From an uncultured Bacteroidia bacterium (GTDB taxonomy: Bacteria; Bacteroidota; Bacteroidia; Bacteroidales; ML635J-15): a stretch of 64,000 bases of DNA. Location: positions 254,205 to 318,204 of the forward strand of contig CADAXK010000001.1 in assembly GCA_902791865.1 (NCBI GenBank), read 5' to 3'. This document shows, piece by piece, positions 27,058 through 35,516 of this stretch; the stretch's first letter is position 1, and the number at the start of each line of letters is the position of its first letter. The notes below the pieces were generated by a model. That model ran no database searches, was not told where the DNA came from, and saw only the letters and a program-made list of their open reading frames with translations. The translations under genes and the position numbers were made by a program.

Positions 27058-28320
27058 ATGGAAATAAAAAGAGATATTTATCTGCGTAAATTATTGAACA
27101 GCAGACATAATGGAATGATAAAGGTTGTTACCGGAATGAGACGCTCTGGAAAATCGTACCTTCTATTCAACCTATTTGCTGATGCATTGCATAGTGAAGG
27201 CATCTCACCCGACCATATAATAAAAATAAACTTGGAGGATAGGCGCAACAACGAACTGAGAAACCCAGACAATTTATTACACTACATTGATTCATTGATA
27301 ATTGATGAAAAAATATACTATATTCTGCTTGATGAGGTACAAATGGTTAATGAATTTGAAGATGTACTAAACAGTTACCTTCATGTGAAAAATGCAGATG
27401 TTTATGTTACAGGTTCGAATGCAAAGTTTTTGTCGAAGGATGTGATTACAGAATTTAGAGGCCGTGGCGAGGAAATTCGTATTCATCCGCTTAACTTTGT
27501 AGAATATATGTCGGCACAGCCAAATACCAATACATATGATATGAGATTGCTGTTCGATTATATGCAATATGGCGGTTTGCCCAAAGTCGTTACTATACAA
27601 GACGAAAGAGAACGCAAGGAATATTTGAAAAGTCTGTTTACACACACATATTTGAAAGATATTAAGGAACGATACTCCATTCAACTGGATGCGGATTTGG
27701 AAGAACTTATAGATGTAATTGCAAGCGACATAGGTAGCCTTACCAATTCCTTGAAAATCCAGAATACATTCAAATCAGCTAAGAAAAGTAGTATTTCTAT
27801 CAATACAATAAAACAATATCTTGATTATATGCAAGATGCCTTTCTGATTGAAAAATCTGTTCGATACGATATAAAAGGACGCAAATACATTGATACACCA
27901 GTAAAATATTATTTTGAAGATTTAGGATTGCGTAATTCAAGGTTAAATTTTCGTCAGACCGAACAGACTCATTTGATGGAAAATATGATATACAATGAAT
28001 TACGCATAAGGGATTATTCTGTCGATGTCGGACAGGTAATTTTCAATACGCGCAACGAAAAAGGAATTAGTGAACGAAAAAATCTAGAAGTTGATTTTGT
28101 TTGCAATAAAGGTTACAATCGTATTTACATACAATCGGCTTTTGCGTTTCCGACTATAGACAAACAGAAACAAGAACTGAATTCTTTAAAACGGATAGAC
28201 GACAATTTCAAGAAGGTAGTCATTGTAGGCGGAATGCAACCTACCTATTACAATGATGATGGAATATTGATACTCAACATCTACGATTTCTTATTTGACA
28301 AAGTTTCAATTGATAATTAA
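27058..28320 (+). CDS. AAA ATPase with C-terminal DUF4143
   Basis: 420 residues from ATG 27058; an ATG 10 codons upstream would fall inside the palindromic repeat. Walker A is in VVTGMRRSGKSYLL, Walker B in YYILLDEVQMV, then DVYVTGSNAKFLS (sensor-1 region) and FRGRGEEIRIHPLNFVEY, the standard order of the AAA_14 domain. The C-terminal DUF4143 part (about 215-400) contains KSVRYDIKGRKYI, YYFEDLGLRNSRL, ENMIYNELRIRDY and LEVDFVCNK, resembling a restriction-endonuclease-like fold. The family is found in many copies in Bacteroidetes and other anaerobes; its role is not established. The palindromic repeats on both sides are unusual. Confidence 0.88.
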   Translation: MEIKRDIYLRKLLNSRHNGMIKVVTGMRRSGKSYLLFNLFADALHSEGISPDHIIKINLEDRRNNELRNPDNLLHYIDSLIIDEKIYYILLDEVQMVNEFEDVLNSYLHVKNADVYVTGSNAKFLSKDVITEFRGRGEEIRIHPLNFVEYMSAQPNTNTYDMRLLFDYMQYGGLPKVVTIQDERERKEYLKSLFTHTYLKDIKERYSIQLDADLEELIDVIASDIGSLTNSLKIQNTFKSAKKSSISINTIKQYLDYMQDAFLIEKSVRYDIKGRKYIDTPVKYYFEDLGLRNSRLNFRQTEQTHLMENMIYNELRIRDYSVDVGQVIFNTRNEKGISERKNLEVDFVCNKGYNRIYIQSAFAFPTIDKQKQELNSLKRIDDNFKKVVIVGGMQPTYYNDDGILILNIYDFLFDKVSIDN

Positions 28321-28380
28321 TTAATGAGTCTCGGCAATATACTTTTAACTCTTTAATCTTCAACATAATAATCTATCTAA

Positions 28381-28415
28381 TTGACAAAAACTGCGTATAT
28401 ACGCAAAAATTTTCA
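28381..28415 (+). repeat. Palindrome-bearing repeat, copy 3 (downstream of DUF4143 ATPase)
   Basis: 34 of 35 bases match copy 2 in direct orientation; no promoter-like element precedes it. The rest of the 28321-28587 gap shows no gene. Confidence 0.9.
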
Positions 28416-28587
28416 ATAAGGCTTTTGCAGCTCAAAAAATTGTAAAACAAAGCATTTTTTATTTTATCATGAACCGCAAATTGTGAAAAATATGGAATAT
28501 TTGAGCCGCAAATACAAATCTAACGGCAATGGACAATAACAAGGGAATACAGCAAAAAATTAGAACACCATAAGTTAACCAAGGCCC

Positions 28588-30540
28588 CTACTTCCCATTC
28601 CCCTTTTCAAACTCCTCCATCTCCATACTTGCTTCTTCCCACAACGACATCTGCTGCTCGAGCTCCTCGTTCAGCTTGGCTGACATCTTGTAGGCAGTTT
28701 CAAGTTTCTGCTGCTCGATTGCAGGATTCGACATAAGGTCGTTAAGACCAGCGATTTCCGATTCGAGCCGCTCAATTTCAGCTTCGGCCTTGTCGATGCG
28801 GTTCTGTATGGCTCGACGACGCTTGTTGAGTTCCTTGTTTTCCAGATACTTCTGCTTGTTGTCGGAGATCCCGGCTTCGGCTTTTGCTTCCGCAAGCTTG
28901 CGGTCCTTAATCTCGATTTCGCGCATATCCTCAATCTTCTTGTTGCGAAGGAAATCGTATATGCCACCGACATGCAGACGTATCTTCTTGTTTTTGAACT
29001 CGTAAACCTTCGACACAAGTCCATCAAGGAAATAACGGTCGTGCGAAACAACTATCAATGTGCCATCGTAGTTCTGGAGTGCCTGCTTCAGAATGTCCTT
29101 GGAGCGAATGTCGAGGTGATTGGTAGGCTCGTCGAGCACAAGCAGATTGTAAGGCTGCAACAGAAGTTTTGCCAGCGACAACCGCGAATGTTCGCCACCC
29201 GACAGCACCTTCACCTTCTTGTCGATGTCCTCGCCCGAGAAAAGGAAGGCACCGAGTATGTCCCTTATTTTTGTGCGGATGTCGCCAACGGCAATGCGGT
29301 CAAGTGTTTCGAAGACAGTTAACTCTGGATCAAGAAGTTCGTCCTGATTCTGGGCAAAGTAACCTATGTTGATGTTATGTCCGATTTTCAGTTCACCCGA
29401 ATACTCGGTTTCGCCAATGATGACTTTCGACAGTGTAGTCTTGCCCTCGCCGTTTCGTCCCACGAAAGCAACCTTTTCGCCACGCTCTATCACAAGGTCA
29501 ATCCTATCAAGGATAAGGTTGTCGCCATAGCTTTTGCTTAGTTCCTTGGTTTCGACCACAATGTCGCCCGAGCGCGGTGCTGGGGCAAACTTTATGTGCA
29601 TAGCGGCGTTGTCGAGGTCATCCACTTCGATGATGTCCATCTTCTCGAGCTGCTTTATGCGCGACTGAACCTGATTGGACTTGGTTGCCTTATAGCGGAA
29701 ACGCTCGATAAATTCCTCGGTGTCCTTGATTTGCTTCTGCTGGTTTTCGTAGGCGGCAAGTTGCTGTTGCAGGCGTTCCTGCTGCAAAACCTTGAACTTT
29801 GAATAAGGAACCTTGTAATCGTATAGTTTTCCGAGGTTTATCTCGATGGTGCGAGTCGTTACATTGTCGAGGAATGCGCGGTCGTGCGAAATTAGCAGAA
29901 CGGCGCCCTTGTATGCCTGCAAAAAATCCTCGAGCCACTGAATTGACTCTATATCAAGATGATTCGTAGGCTCATCGAGAAGAATGAGGTCGGGGCTTTG
30001 CAGAAGGATTTTTGCAAGTTCCACCCTCATACGCCAGCCACCACTGAACTCAGCAATCTTGCGGTTGAAGTCGCTGCGCAGGAAGCCCAAGCCTTTTAGA
30101 ATCCTTTCGATTTCGGGTTCCATATTGTTCACACCGACGATTTGCAGGTGTTCGTTGAGATGAGCAAGGTTTTCGGCTGCCTTTATGTACGATTCGGAAG
30201 TGTAGTCGGTGCGGGTTTCGAGTTCGGCGGCAAGGCGGTCGATTTCGCGCTGTATTTCGGCGATATTGTCAAAAGCCTTCTTGGTTTCCTCAAGCACAGT
30301 GTTTTGTGTTGATGCAAGCGCCATCTGCTGTGGCAGGTAGCCGATTGTTATTCCCGATGGTTTCGACACGCTTCCTTCGGTTGGCGTTACTATTCCGCAG
30401 ATAACTTTCAGCAAGGTTGATTTTCCAGCACCGTTCTTTCCGACGAGACCAATGCGGTCGCGACGGTTTATCATAAAACCGATGTTTGAGAAAAGCTCGA
30501 AGCCTCCGAAACGAATGGTTATGTTGTCGATTGATAGCAT
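28588..30540 (-). CDS. ABC-F family ATPase (ribosome-associated type)
   Basis: 650 residues with two ABC domains and no membrane segments. Domain 1: GLVGKNGAGKST, FSGGWRMRVELAKIL, LDEPTNHLDI, SHDRAFL. Domain 2: AFVGRNGEGKTT, LSGGEHSRLSLAKLL, LDEPTNHLDI, SHDRYFL. The two are joined by the charged linker typical of ABC-F (YENQQKQIKDTEEFIERFR) and followed by a coiled coil (about 530-640), as in Uup/YfmR proteins. Such proteins act on the ribosome E site to rescue stalled translation or confer antibiotic protection. It follows the MgtC-like gene by 11 nt on the same strand. Exact subfamily undecided. Confidence 0.92.
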   Translation of the reverse strand: MLSIDNITIRFGGFELFSNIGFMINRRDRIGLVGKNGAGKSTLLKVICGIVTPTEGSVSKPSGITIGYLPQQMALASTQNTVLEETKKAFDNIAEIQREIDRLAAELETRTDYTSESYIKAAENLAHLNEHLQIVGVNNMEPEIERILKGLGFLRSDFNRKIAEFSGGWRMRVELAKILLQSPDLILLDEPTNHLDIESIQWLEDFLQAYKGAVLLISHDRAFLDNVTTRTIEINLGKLYDYKVPYSKFKVLQQERLQQQLAAYENQQKQIKDTEEFIERFRYKATKSNQVQSRIKQLEKMDIIEVDDLDNAAMHIKFAPAPRSGDIVVETKELSKSYGDNLILDRIDLVIERGEKVAFVGRNGEGKTTLSKVIIGETEYSGELKIGHNINIGYFAQNQDELLDPELTVFETLDRIAVGDIRTKIRDILGAFLFSGEDIDKKVKVLSGGEHSRLSLAKLLLQPYNLLVLDEPTNHLDIRSKDILKQALQNYDGTLIVVSHDRYFLDGLVSKVYEFKNKKIRLHVGGIYDFLRNKKIEDMREIEIKDRKLAEAKAEAGISDNKQKYLENKELNKRRRAIQNRIDKAEAEIERLESEIAGLNDLMSNPAIEQQKLETAYKMSAKLNEELEQQMSLWEEASMEMEEFEKGNGK

Positions 30541-30551
30541 TTTTTCTGCTG

Positions 30552-31061
30552 CTATTTAGATTCGGATTTTTCCTTGTCGTTTTTTAAAGACTCTCTATAT
30601 TCCGCAAGTTTTTTTCTCCTACGGGCCGACATCCAACGTATCAAAATATTAAAGACTTCTAGACCAAGCAATACTAGAGCTGTGGAAACTATTGCAAGCA
30701 CATACATTCCCCCTCCGCACGCGAGACCAATAGCGGCAGTAACCCACACGCCAGCAGCTGTCGTCAATCCGCGAATAACATTTTCTGCCTTATGAAATAT
30801 GATTGTGCCTGCACCTATAAAACCAATACCGGTAACCACTTGCGCTGCAATTCTGGCTATGTCCCAACGTTGTTCTTCGGCAAGCTTAATGCCATCGAAC
30901 CCGTATGCCGACACCACCATAAAGAGTGCCGAACCAAGCGCCACAAGGAAATGCGTACGCAAACCAGCTTCCTTTGCACGATATTCGCGTTCAAGACCAA
31001 TGGCACCACCAAGCATGGCGGCTACAAAAATTCGCAATATAAATTCCCATGTCATATCCAT
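30552..31061 (-). CDS. MgtC/SapB-family membrane protein
   Basis: 169 residues with about five membrane segments. Family signatures are the N-terminal LGGAIGLEREYRAKEAGLRTHFLVALGSALFMVVSAYG and the later GIGFIGAGTIIFHKAENVIRGLTTAAGVWVTAAIGLACGGGMY. The C-terminus is short and highly charged, without the extra soluble domain of virulence MgtC. Roles in Mg2+ homeostasis or acid stress are described for the family, but transport is not established. The -7-like element TATTTTTG (31066-31073, minus) is so close that ATG 31055 could be the true, almost leaderless start. Confidence 0.85.
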   Translation of the reverse strand: MDMTWEFILRIFVAAMLGGAIGLEREYRAKEAGLRTHFLVALGSALFMVVSAYGFDGIKLAEEQRWDIARIAAQVVTGIGFIGAGTIIFHKAENVIRGLTTAAGVWVTAAIGLACGGGMYVLAIVSTALVLLGLEVFNILIRWMSARRRKKLAEYRESLKNDKEKSESK

Positions 31062-31126
31062 ATTGCAAAAATATTCCTTTTAATTGTATTAGCCATCATT
31101 TTGTCAAAAAAACTTGCAAACTATAC

Positions 31127-31163
31127 AAAAAGAAAAGTTGAACCGGGGAGATCCAACTTTTCC
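31127..31163 (-). terminator. Terminator of the C10 peptidase gene
   Basis: On the minus strand a 9-bp stem GAAAAGTTG/CAACTTTTC with a 13-nt loop is followed by TTTTTG. Confidence 0.7.
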
Positions 31164-31189
31164 GTATTTAGTGAGCATTATGAAAAAAC

Positions 31190-33373
31190 TTATTCAGCAA
31201 ATAAAAACTTACATGTTTTTATTTGATTTTCGTTCTGCAAAGTTACAAAGTATATTTGATTCTGCAATGATAAATTTGAAAAATTTTCAAAAGAAATTTC
31301 ATGATATCCCGATTCCAATGCAAAATCCTGCTGTGCGACAACTTGTCCCAAGAGATTTGTAATTGTTATAGTTGTATTCGATGCATCAGTAAGCGTAAAT
31401 GCTATCCTTGCATCTCCGTTTGCCGGGTTTGGAATAACCGACAAGTTGGACATTATTTCGATTTCGTCAACAGAGTTTGCACTTGATGTATATGTCAATG
31501 TCCAACCATCGCCCACCTCATCGTTGGTGTTTGAATAAAATTTTACAAAGATAGAACCATACGGGAATGCTACAGGTTCAGTTGGAAGATTGTTTGAATT
31601 ATACTTTACAATTTCATTTGCCGAATTGATTTCGGTATGATAAAAAGCAACATAATCCTTACCATCTGATGCAATATCAAAGTCGGTGAATGTAAACCTC
31701 AACGAATTTGCACCAGCAGGAGCAACATTCCATGAACAACTTGTAGTCTTATTGTATTGGCACGACTTGCTACCATCGCCAAATGTTCCGCTTGGTTCGG
31801 TAATAAGTACTGTATTAAAGCTGCAATATTCCGATGTATAATTTAACTTCCAGCCGTCAGATACTCCAGAACCATCGGTTACAAACTGAACTGTCACAGG
31901 AGCAGGCAATTGCGACAACGATGTGGGAGGCAAATTGTTAGCATCGTATGTTCCAAGCAGTGTTGCCGAATTTCCTGTTCCCTTATAAATATTGACATAA
32001 TCGCCATCTGCCAAGTCAAATTTCGGGAATTTAAAGGTAAGATATGCGCCACAATCTGGATTAATAACATAAGAACAATCCTTATTGTTTGCATAGTCAT
32101 ATATACGGCTTCCATCATCAAATGTTCCTTCCGAACCAGTAATGGTTACGTTCTGGCAAGCATCAAACGACTGATTTGGATGAATATTAATCACAATCTC
32201 CTGATTTTGATTGAAATTGTTTTCTTCACCTTGGAGAGTCGCCGTTGAATTAAGATTATCAAGAGTATAGAACCCATTTCCAGCATTCTTGCCCCAACCC
32301 CACTGCATGTGGAATTTTTCTTCGCTACCATTTATTTGATATCCGTCGCAGTTCCATGCATGACCAGCGTTTCCAACAGCAGGAGTACCACTGTAAACCA
32401 TAGGGTACTTTTGGTCGATCTGCGACTTCAGCAACGAACGCCATTCTTCATCGGTATAAGCTTCTGCATTATACCAGTTTGCATCCTTTGAAACATATTT
32501 AATATCCGTTGCATACTTAAAGTAATTTTTTAATGCTGATGGGATACTCCATGTCTGCGCACCAGAACCATCAGCAGACCAACTCATCTTGACAGCAACA
32601 CCTACATGGAAACATATCTTTCCTACTTCCGGATTTTCCGCTGTAGATGGATCATCTGGCATTGAATACCAGTCGTATGTCTGGTTGCCAAAATTCACGG
32701 TAATATTGCCATTTCCACCATTCTGCAAACTCGGATGCGTATATGAACCATTACCACTTGCTGGCCAGTTCCAATATTTCATCACATGGCAGGTTGCTGT
32801 TGCAACGCATCCAACAGGTGCGTGGTTGTGGTAACTATTGTTTTTTTCTGGACACATAGAATTGAATGGCCAACCTTGCTCCCACACTATTCCATCAAGT
32901 AAAATTGGAGATGTTACAACATCACGTGTAGCCTTTGCCTGTGGGTCGTATGTCAAAAGATAATTCCACTCGGCACGATTCTTTTCTGCAAGATCTGCAT
33001 CGGTCTTGTTTGCCCTGTCGTTACACTCACTGTAATAGTTAAGGTATCCAGCCTGTCCTGGCGACATATTGTTCATGTTGAACGGACATTCAAACGAATA
33101 TGCTAGAACGGGGGTTATTTGGTCGTCTGACGAAACAACAATATAACCATCATCGTTCACATCAAAAATGTATAAGTTGTACTTAGGATTTGCATCGTTG
33201 GGGTTTACAACGCAAGTAAGACTCATGTCGCTCCATTCGGTTGCACGGAATGCATTTACCGTCTGATAGTAATATGCCCTAGCGGCCTTCTCTGCATCTT
33301 TGTAAGAAACACGCTCGGCCATTGCATTGAAAGCAATCGCTACGATTGCCAAAATAAGTGTTAATTTCTTCAT
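31190..33373 (-). CDS. C10-family (streptopain-like) cysteine peptidase with two CUB-like domains and T9SS sorting domain
   Basis: 727 residues. Signal peptide (1-19), an N-terminal prodomain (about 20-140, including IVVSSDDQITPVLAYS), then the catalytic domain: nucleophile in NHAPVGCVATATCHVMKYW, histidine in AVGNAGHAWNCDGYQ, and the FHMQWGWGKNAGNGFYTL block. Two CUB-like beta-sandwich units follow (CQNVTITGSEGTFDDGS... and CSFNTVLITEPSGTFGDGS...), each with paired cysteines and a DY.NIYKG-type strand. The end is a T9SS type A sorting domain (NLSVIPNPANGDARIAF ... KTCKFLFAE). It should be exported through the outer membrane and attached or released. Substrate range unknown; relatives degrade host proteins. 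Confidence 0.9.
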   Translation of the reverse strand: MKKLTLILAIVAIAFNAMAERVSYKDAEKAARAYYYQTVNAFRATEWSDMSLTCVVNPNDANPKYNLYIFDVNDDGYIVVSSDDQITPVLAYSFECPFNMNNMSPGQAGYLNYYSECNDRANKTDADLAEKNRAEWNYLLTYDPQAKATRDVVTSPILLDGIVWEQGWPFNSMCPEKNNSYHNHAPVGCVATATCHVMKYWNWPASGNGSYTHPSLQNGGNGNITVNFGNQTYDWYSMPDDPSTAENPEVGKICFHVGVAVKMSWSADGSGAQTWSIPSALKNYFKYATDIKYVSKDANWYNAEAYTDEEWRSLLKSQIDQKYPMVYSGTPAVGNAGHAWNCDGYQINGSEEKFHMQWGWGKNAGNGFYTLDNLNSTATLQGEENNFNQNQEIVINIHPNQSFDACQNVTITGSEGTFDDGSRIYDYANNKDCSYVINPDCGAYLTFKFPKFDLADGDYVNIYKGTGNSATLLGTYDANNLPPTSLSQLPAPVTVQFVTDGSGVSDGWKLNYTSEYCSFNTVLITEPSGTFGDGSKSCQYNKTTSCSWNVAPAGANSLRFTFTDFDIASDGKDYVAFYHTEINSANEIVKYNSNNLPTEPVAFPYGSIFVKFYSNTNDEVGDGWTLTYTSSANSVDEIEIMSNLSVIPNPANGDARIAFTLTDASNTTITITNLLGQVVAQQDFALESGYHEISFENFSNLSLQNQIYFVTLQNENQIKTCKFLFAE

Positions 33374-33384
33374 TATTCTAAAAT

Positions 33385-33425
33385 TTGAGTATTCGAAAAT
33401 TTGATAATTTGATGATTTAACAATT
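33385..33425. repeat. AT-rich intergenic repeat of the TTTGAAAATTTGA kind
   Basis: Degenerate units of AATTTGA(T/A)A repeated several times; a related array, reading the other way, lies at 48122-48155. Confidence 0.45.
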
Positions 33426-33441
33426 CAAAGATTTAAAGATA

Positions 33442-33449
33442 CAAATATA
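33442..33449 (-). promoter_or_regulatory. Possible -7 element of the C10 peptidase gene
   Basis: Minus strand TATATTTG about 68 nt upstream of ATG 33373, with no clear -33 partner because the nadB stop lies there. Confidence 0.35.
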
Positions 33450-33450
33450 A

Positions 33451-35016
33451 TCATTTTTTTATTAAGTCAGAATTAAAATGCAATCCAATGGATTCGCGCC
33501 TTGCCATAGCCTGACGGATAATGAGATAACCTATATTGATAAGGTTTCTCAACTCGCAAAGGCTTACCGTAACCTTCGATGTCTTGAACAAGTCCTCGGT
33601 TTCGCGGTAAAGGATTTCCAGACGGTCGAACGCGCGTTTAAGACGTAAATCAGTACGTACAATGCCAACATAGTTGCTCATAATCTGCTGCAATTCCTTA
33701 AGCGAGTGCGAAACAAGAATCAACTCATCGTTGGTAATCGTTCCTTCTTCGTTCCATAGCGGGATCTTATTTAATGTAGCCTCATCGGGCATAATGGCAT
33801 CCTTTGAATCCTCGAATGCTCTGTGTGCGAAGACAACCGCCTCAAGCAAAGAATTGGAAGCCAACCTATTTGCACCATGCAAACCAGTACAAGCAGCCTC
33901 ACCTACAGCATACAGATTCTGAATTGACGTGCGGGCATATTCATCAGTCTTTATTCCACCACACATATAATGCGCTGCAGGAACAACTGGAATCAAATCG
34001 TTCTTGATGTTGATTCCAATTTCAAGGCACTTTGCATAAATGGTCGGGAAATGCGTCATAAGCACGTCCTTGTCGATATGCCTTGCATCAAGATAAACAT
34101 GTTCATCGCCAGAAAGTTTCATTTCCGAGTCGATTGCCCTTGTCACCACATCGCGAGGTGCAAGCGAACCACGTTTGTCGTATTTTACGCAGAAGTCCTC
34201 CCCTTTGCGGTTGCGAAGTATTGCACCTGCCCCACGCATTGCCTCGGTAATTAGGAAGGCCGGTCTTTCGCTTGGATTGTATAGCGTAGTCGGATGAAAC
34301 TGCACGAACTCCATATTCTCCACAGCACCCTTTGCCCTGTAAACCATTGCAATACCATCGCCAGTGATATGCACGGGATTGGTTGTACTCATATAGGCAT
34401 TTCCGCATCCGCCTGTTGCAATAAGAGTCTTCTTGGCGTAGAAATTGAAAACTTTCTTATTATTAACATCGTAAACGTATGCACCATAACACTTTATATC
34501 GGGTGTTGCACGAGTAACCTCAACACCAAGATGATGCTGCGTGATGAGTTCGATTGCGAAATGGTCTTCGTAAATGTCAATATTGGGATTATGTCTAACT
34601 TCCTCAACTAAAGCGCGTTGAATCTCGGCGCCGGTCTTATCCTTGAAATGCAGGATTCTCTTTTCTGAATGCCCGCCTTCGCGGTTCATATCGTACTGAC
34701 CAGTTGAGTCGGTATCGAAATTGGTACCGATTTCCACAAGGTCGCGAATGCGTTCCGGAGCCTCGCGCACTACTATTTCAACGATTTTCCTGTTATTGAT
34801 ACCACAACCGGCAATCATAGTGTCCTCAATGTGCTTCTCAAACGAGTCGTAACTATTCATTACAGAAGCGATTCCGCCCTGTGCCTTAACGGTGGATGTG
34901 TCGTCAATCTTATTCTTGCAAATTATTGCCACACGACCATATTTGCTGACCTTGGTTGCATAAAATAGACCAGCTATTCCGCTTCCTATCACTAAAAAAT
35001 CCACTTGCTTTCTCAT
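33451..35016 (-). CDS. nadB: L-aspartate oxidase
   Basis: 521 residues, typical for NadB, the FAD enzyme that converts L-aspartate to iminoaspartate in de novo NAD synthesis. Rossmann motif DFLVIGSGIAGLFYA at the N-terminus; the FAD/substrate loop appears in STVKAQGGIASVMN and in NREGGHSEKRILHFKDKTG; later VQFHPTTLYNP, TEAMRGAGAILRN, AAHYMCGGIKTDEYARTSIQNLYAVGEAACTGLHGANRLASNSLLEAVVFA. The C-terminal helical domain is complete. No nadA or nadC is adjacent, so the pathway is split in this genome or the others lie outside. Confidence 0.96.
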   Translation of the reverse strand: MRKQVDFLVIGSGIAGLFYATKVSKYGRVAIICKNKIDDTSTVKAQGGIASVMNSYDSFEKHIEDTMIAGCGINNRKIVEIVVREAPERIRDLVEIGTNFDTDSTGQYDMNREGGHSEKRILHFKDKTGAEIQRALVEEVRHNPNIDIYEDHFAIELITQHHLGVEVTRATPDIKCYGAYVYDVNNKKVFNFYAKKTLIATGGCGNAYMSTTNPVHITGDGIAMVYRAKGAVENMEFVQFHPTTLYNPSERPAFLITEAMRGAGAILRNRKGEDFCVKYDKRGSLAPRDVVTRAIDSEMKLSGDEHVYLDARHIDKDVLMTHFPTIYAKCLEIGINIKNDLIPVVPAAHYMCGGIKTDEYARTSIQNLYAVGEAACTGLHGANRLASNSLLEAVVFAHRAFEDSKDAIMPDEATLNKIPLWNEEGTITNDELILVSHSLKELQQIMSNYVGIVRTDLRLKRAFDRLEILYRETEDLFKTSKVTVSLCELRNLINIGYLIIRQAMARRESIGLHFNSDLIKK

Positions 35017-35046
35017 TCCTATATACTACAAGTCATTTTAAGAATG

Positions 35047-35079
35047 CAAATGTAATCTAAAACTTGATACTACAAGTTT
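35047..35079 (-). promoter_or_regulatory. nadB promoter with overlapping inverted repeat
   Basis: Minus strand TACATTTG (35047-35054) as -7 element. A 7-bp inverted repeat AAACTTG/CAAGTTT with a 6-nt spacer (35060-35079) covers the -33 region, where a repressor of NAD synthesis genes could bind. Confidence 0.45.
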
Positions 35080-35110
35080 CATTTGCCCAATTTTTGACAT
35101 TCGACAAATA

Positions 35111-35148
35111 AAAAACTGACTATTAGAAATATTCTTATTCTAATAGTC
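35111..35148 (-). terminator. Terminator for the tRNA-Gly transcript
   Basis: On the minus strand an 11-bp perfect stem (GACTATTAGAA/TTCTAATAGTC, loop 9) followed by AGTTTTTTATTTG. It lies about 140 nt beyond the tRNA; nothing else is recognised in between. Confidence 0.65.
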
Positions 35149-35289
35149 GATATTAGATGATTTTTTGCACAAAGCGCTCAATAAGGAATAAGTACATGAG
35201 TATAAGTCTTTTATTGTTATATATACCCTATGGGCAAAGCGAAAAACATAAGTTGGATAATTATATACCTCATTTCTGTTCAAGAAGCG

Positions 35290-35361
35290 AGCGGGAAACG
35301 GGGATCGAACCCGCGACCCTCAGCTTGGGAAGCTGATGTTCTACCACTGAACTACTCCCGC
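35290..35361 (-). tRNA. tRNA-Gly (anticodon CCC)
   Basis: 72 nt on the minus strand forming all four arms: acceptor GCGGGAG/TTCCCGC (one G-U), D stem GTTC/GAAC, anticodon stem TCAGC/GCTGA with loop TTCCCAA (anticodon CCC, reading GGG), and T arm GCGGG-TTCGATC-CCCGT. The discriminator is T and the 3' CCA is not encoded, as usual in Bacteroidetes. Confidence 0.93.
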
Positions 35362-35371
35362 ATCGTCGGTG

Positions 35372-35379
35372 CAAAGATA
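35372..35379 (-). promoter_or_regulatory. -7 element of tRNA-Gly
   Basis: Minus strand TATCTTTG ending 10 nt before the first base of the tRNA. Confidence 0.55.
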
Positions 35380-35397
35380 AAGATTATTTTAGATTAT

Positions 35398-35419
35398 ACG
35401 ATTTTAGATTTACGATTTT
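35398..35419. repeat. Dispersed intergenic repeat, copy 2
   Basis: 22 bases identical to 22985-23006, just upstream of the tRNA-Gly promoter. Confidence 0.7.
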
Positions 35420-35468
35420 TTAGCATGATGCCAAGCCAGAAACTAGTAAACATAGAAACCCAAAATGA

Positions 35469-35497
35469 AAAAAGGTCGGACAGCGCCCGACCTTTTT
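35469..35497 (-). terminator. Terminator of the giant surface-protein gene
   Basis: A5-GGTCGG/CCGACC-T5 stem with a 7-nt loop. The symmetry allows action on both strands; on the minus strand it follows the stop codon at 35517 by about 20 nt. Confidence 0.75.
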
Positions 35498-35516
35498 CAT
35501 TATTAAGCAATACAAT

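Noticed and set aside
26952..28415. CRISPR-like array from the three palindrome repeats
   Set aside because: Only three copies, spaced 76 and about 1360 bases, with a complete gene between; no Cas genes.
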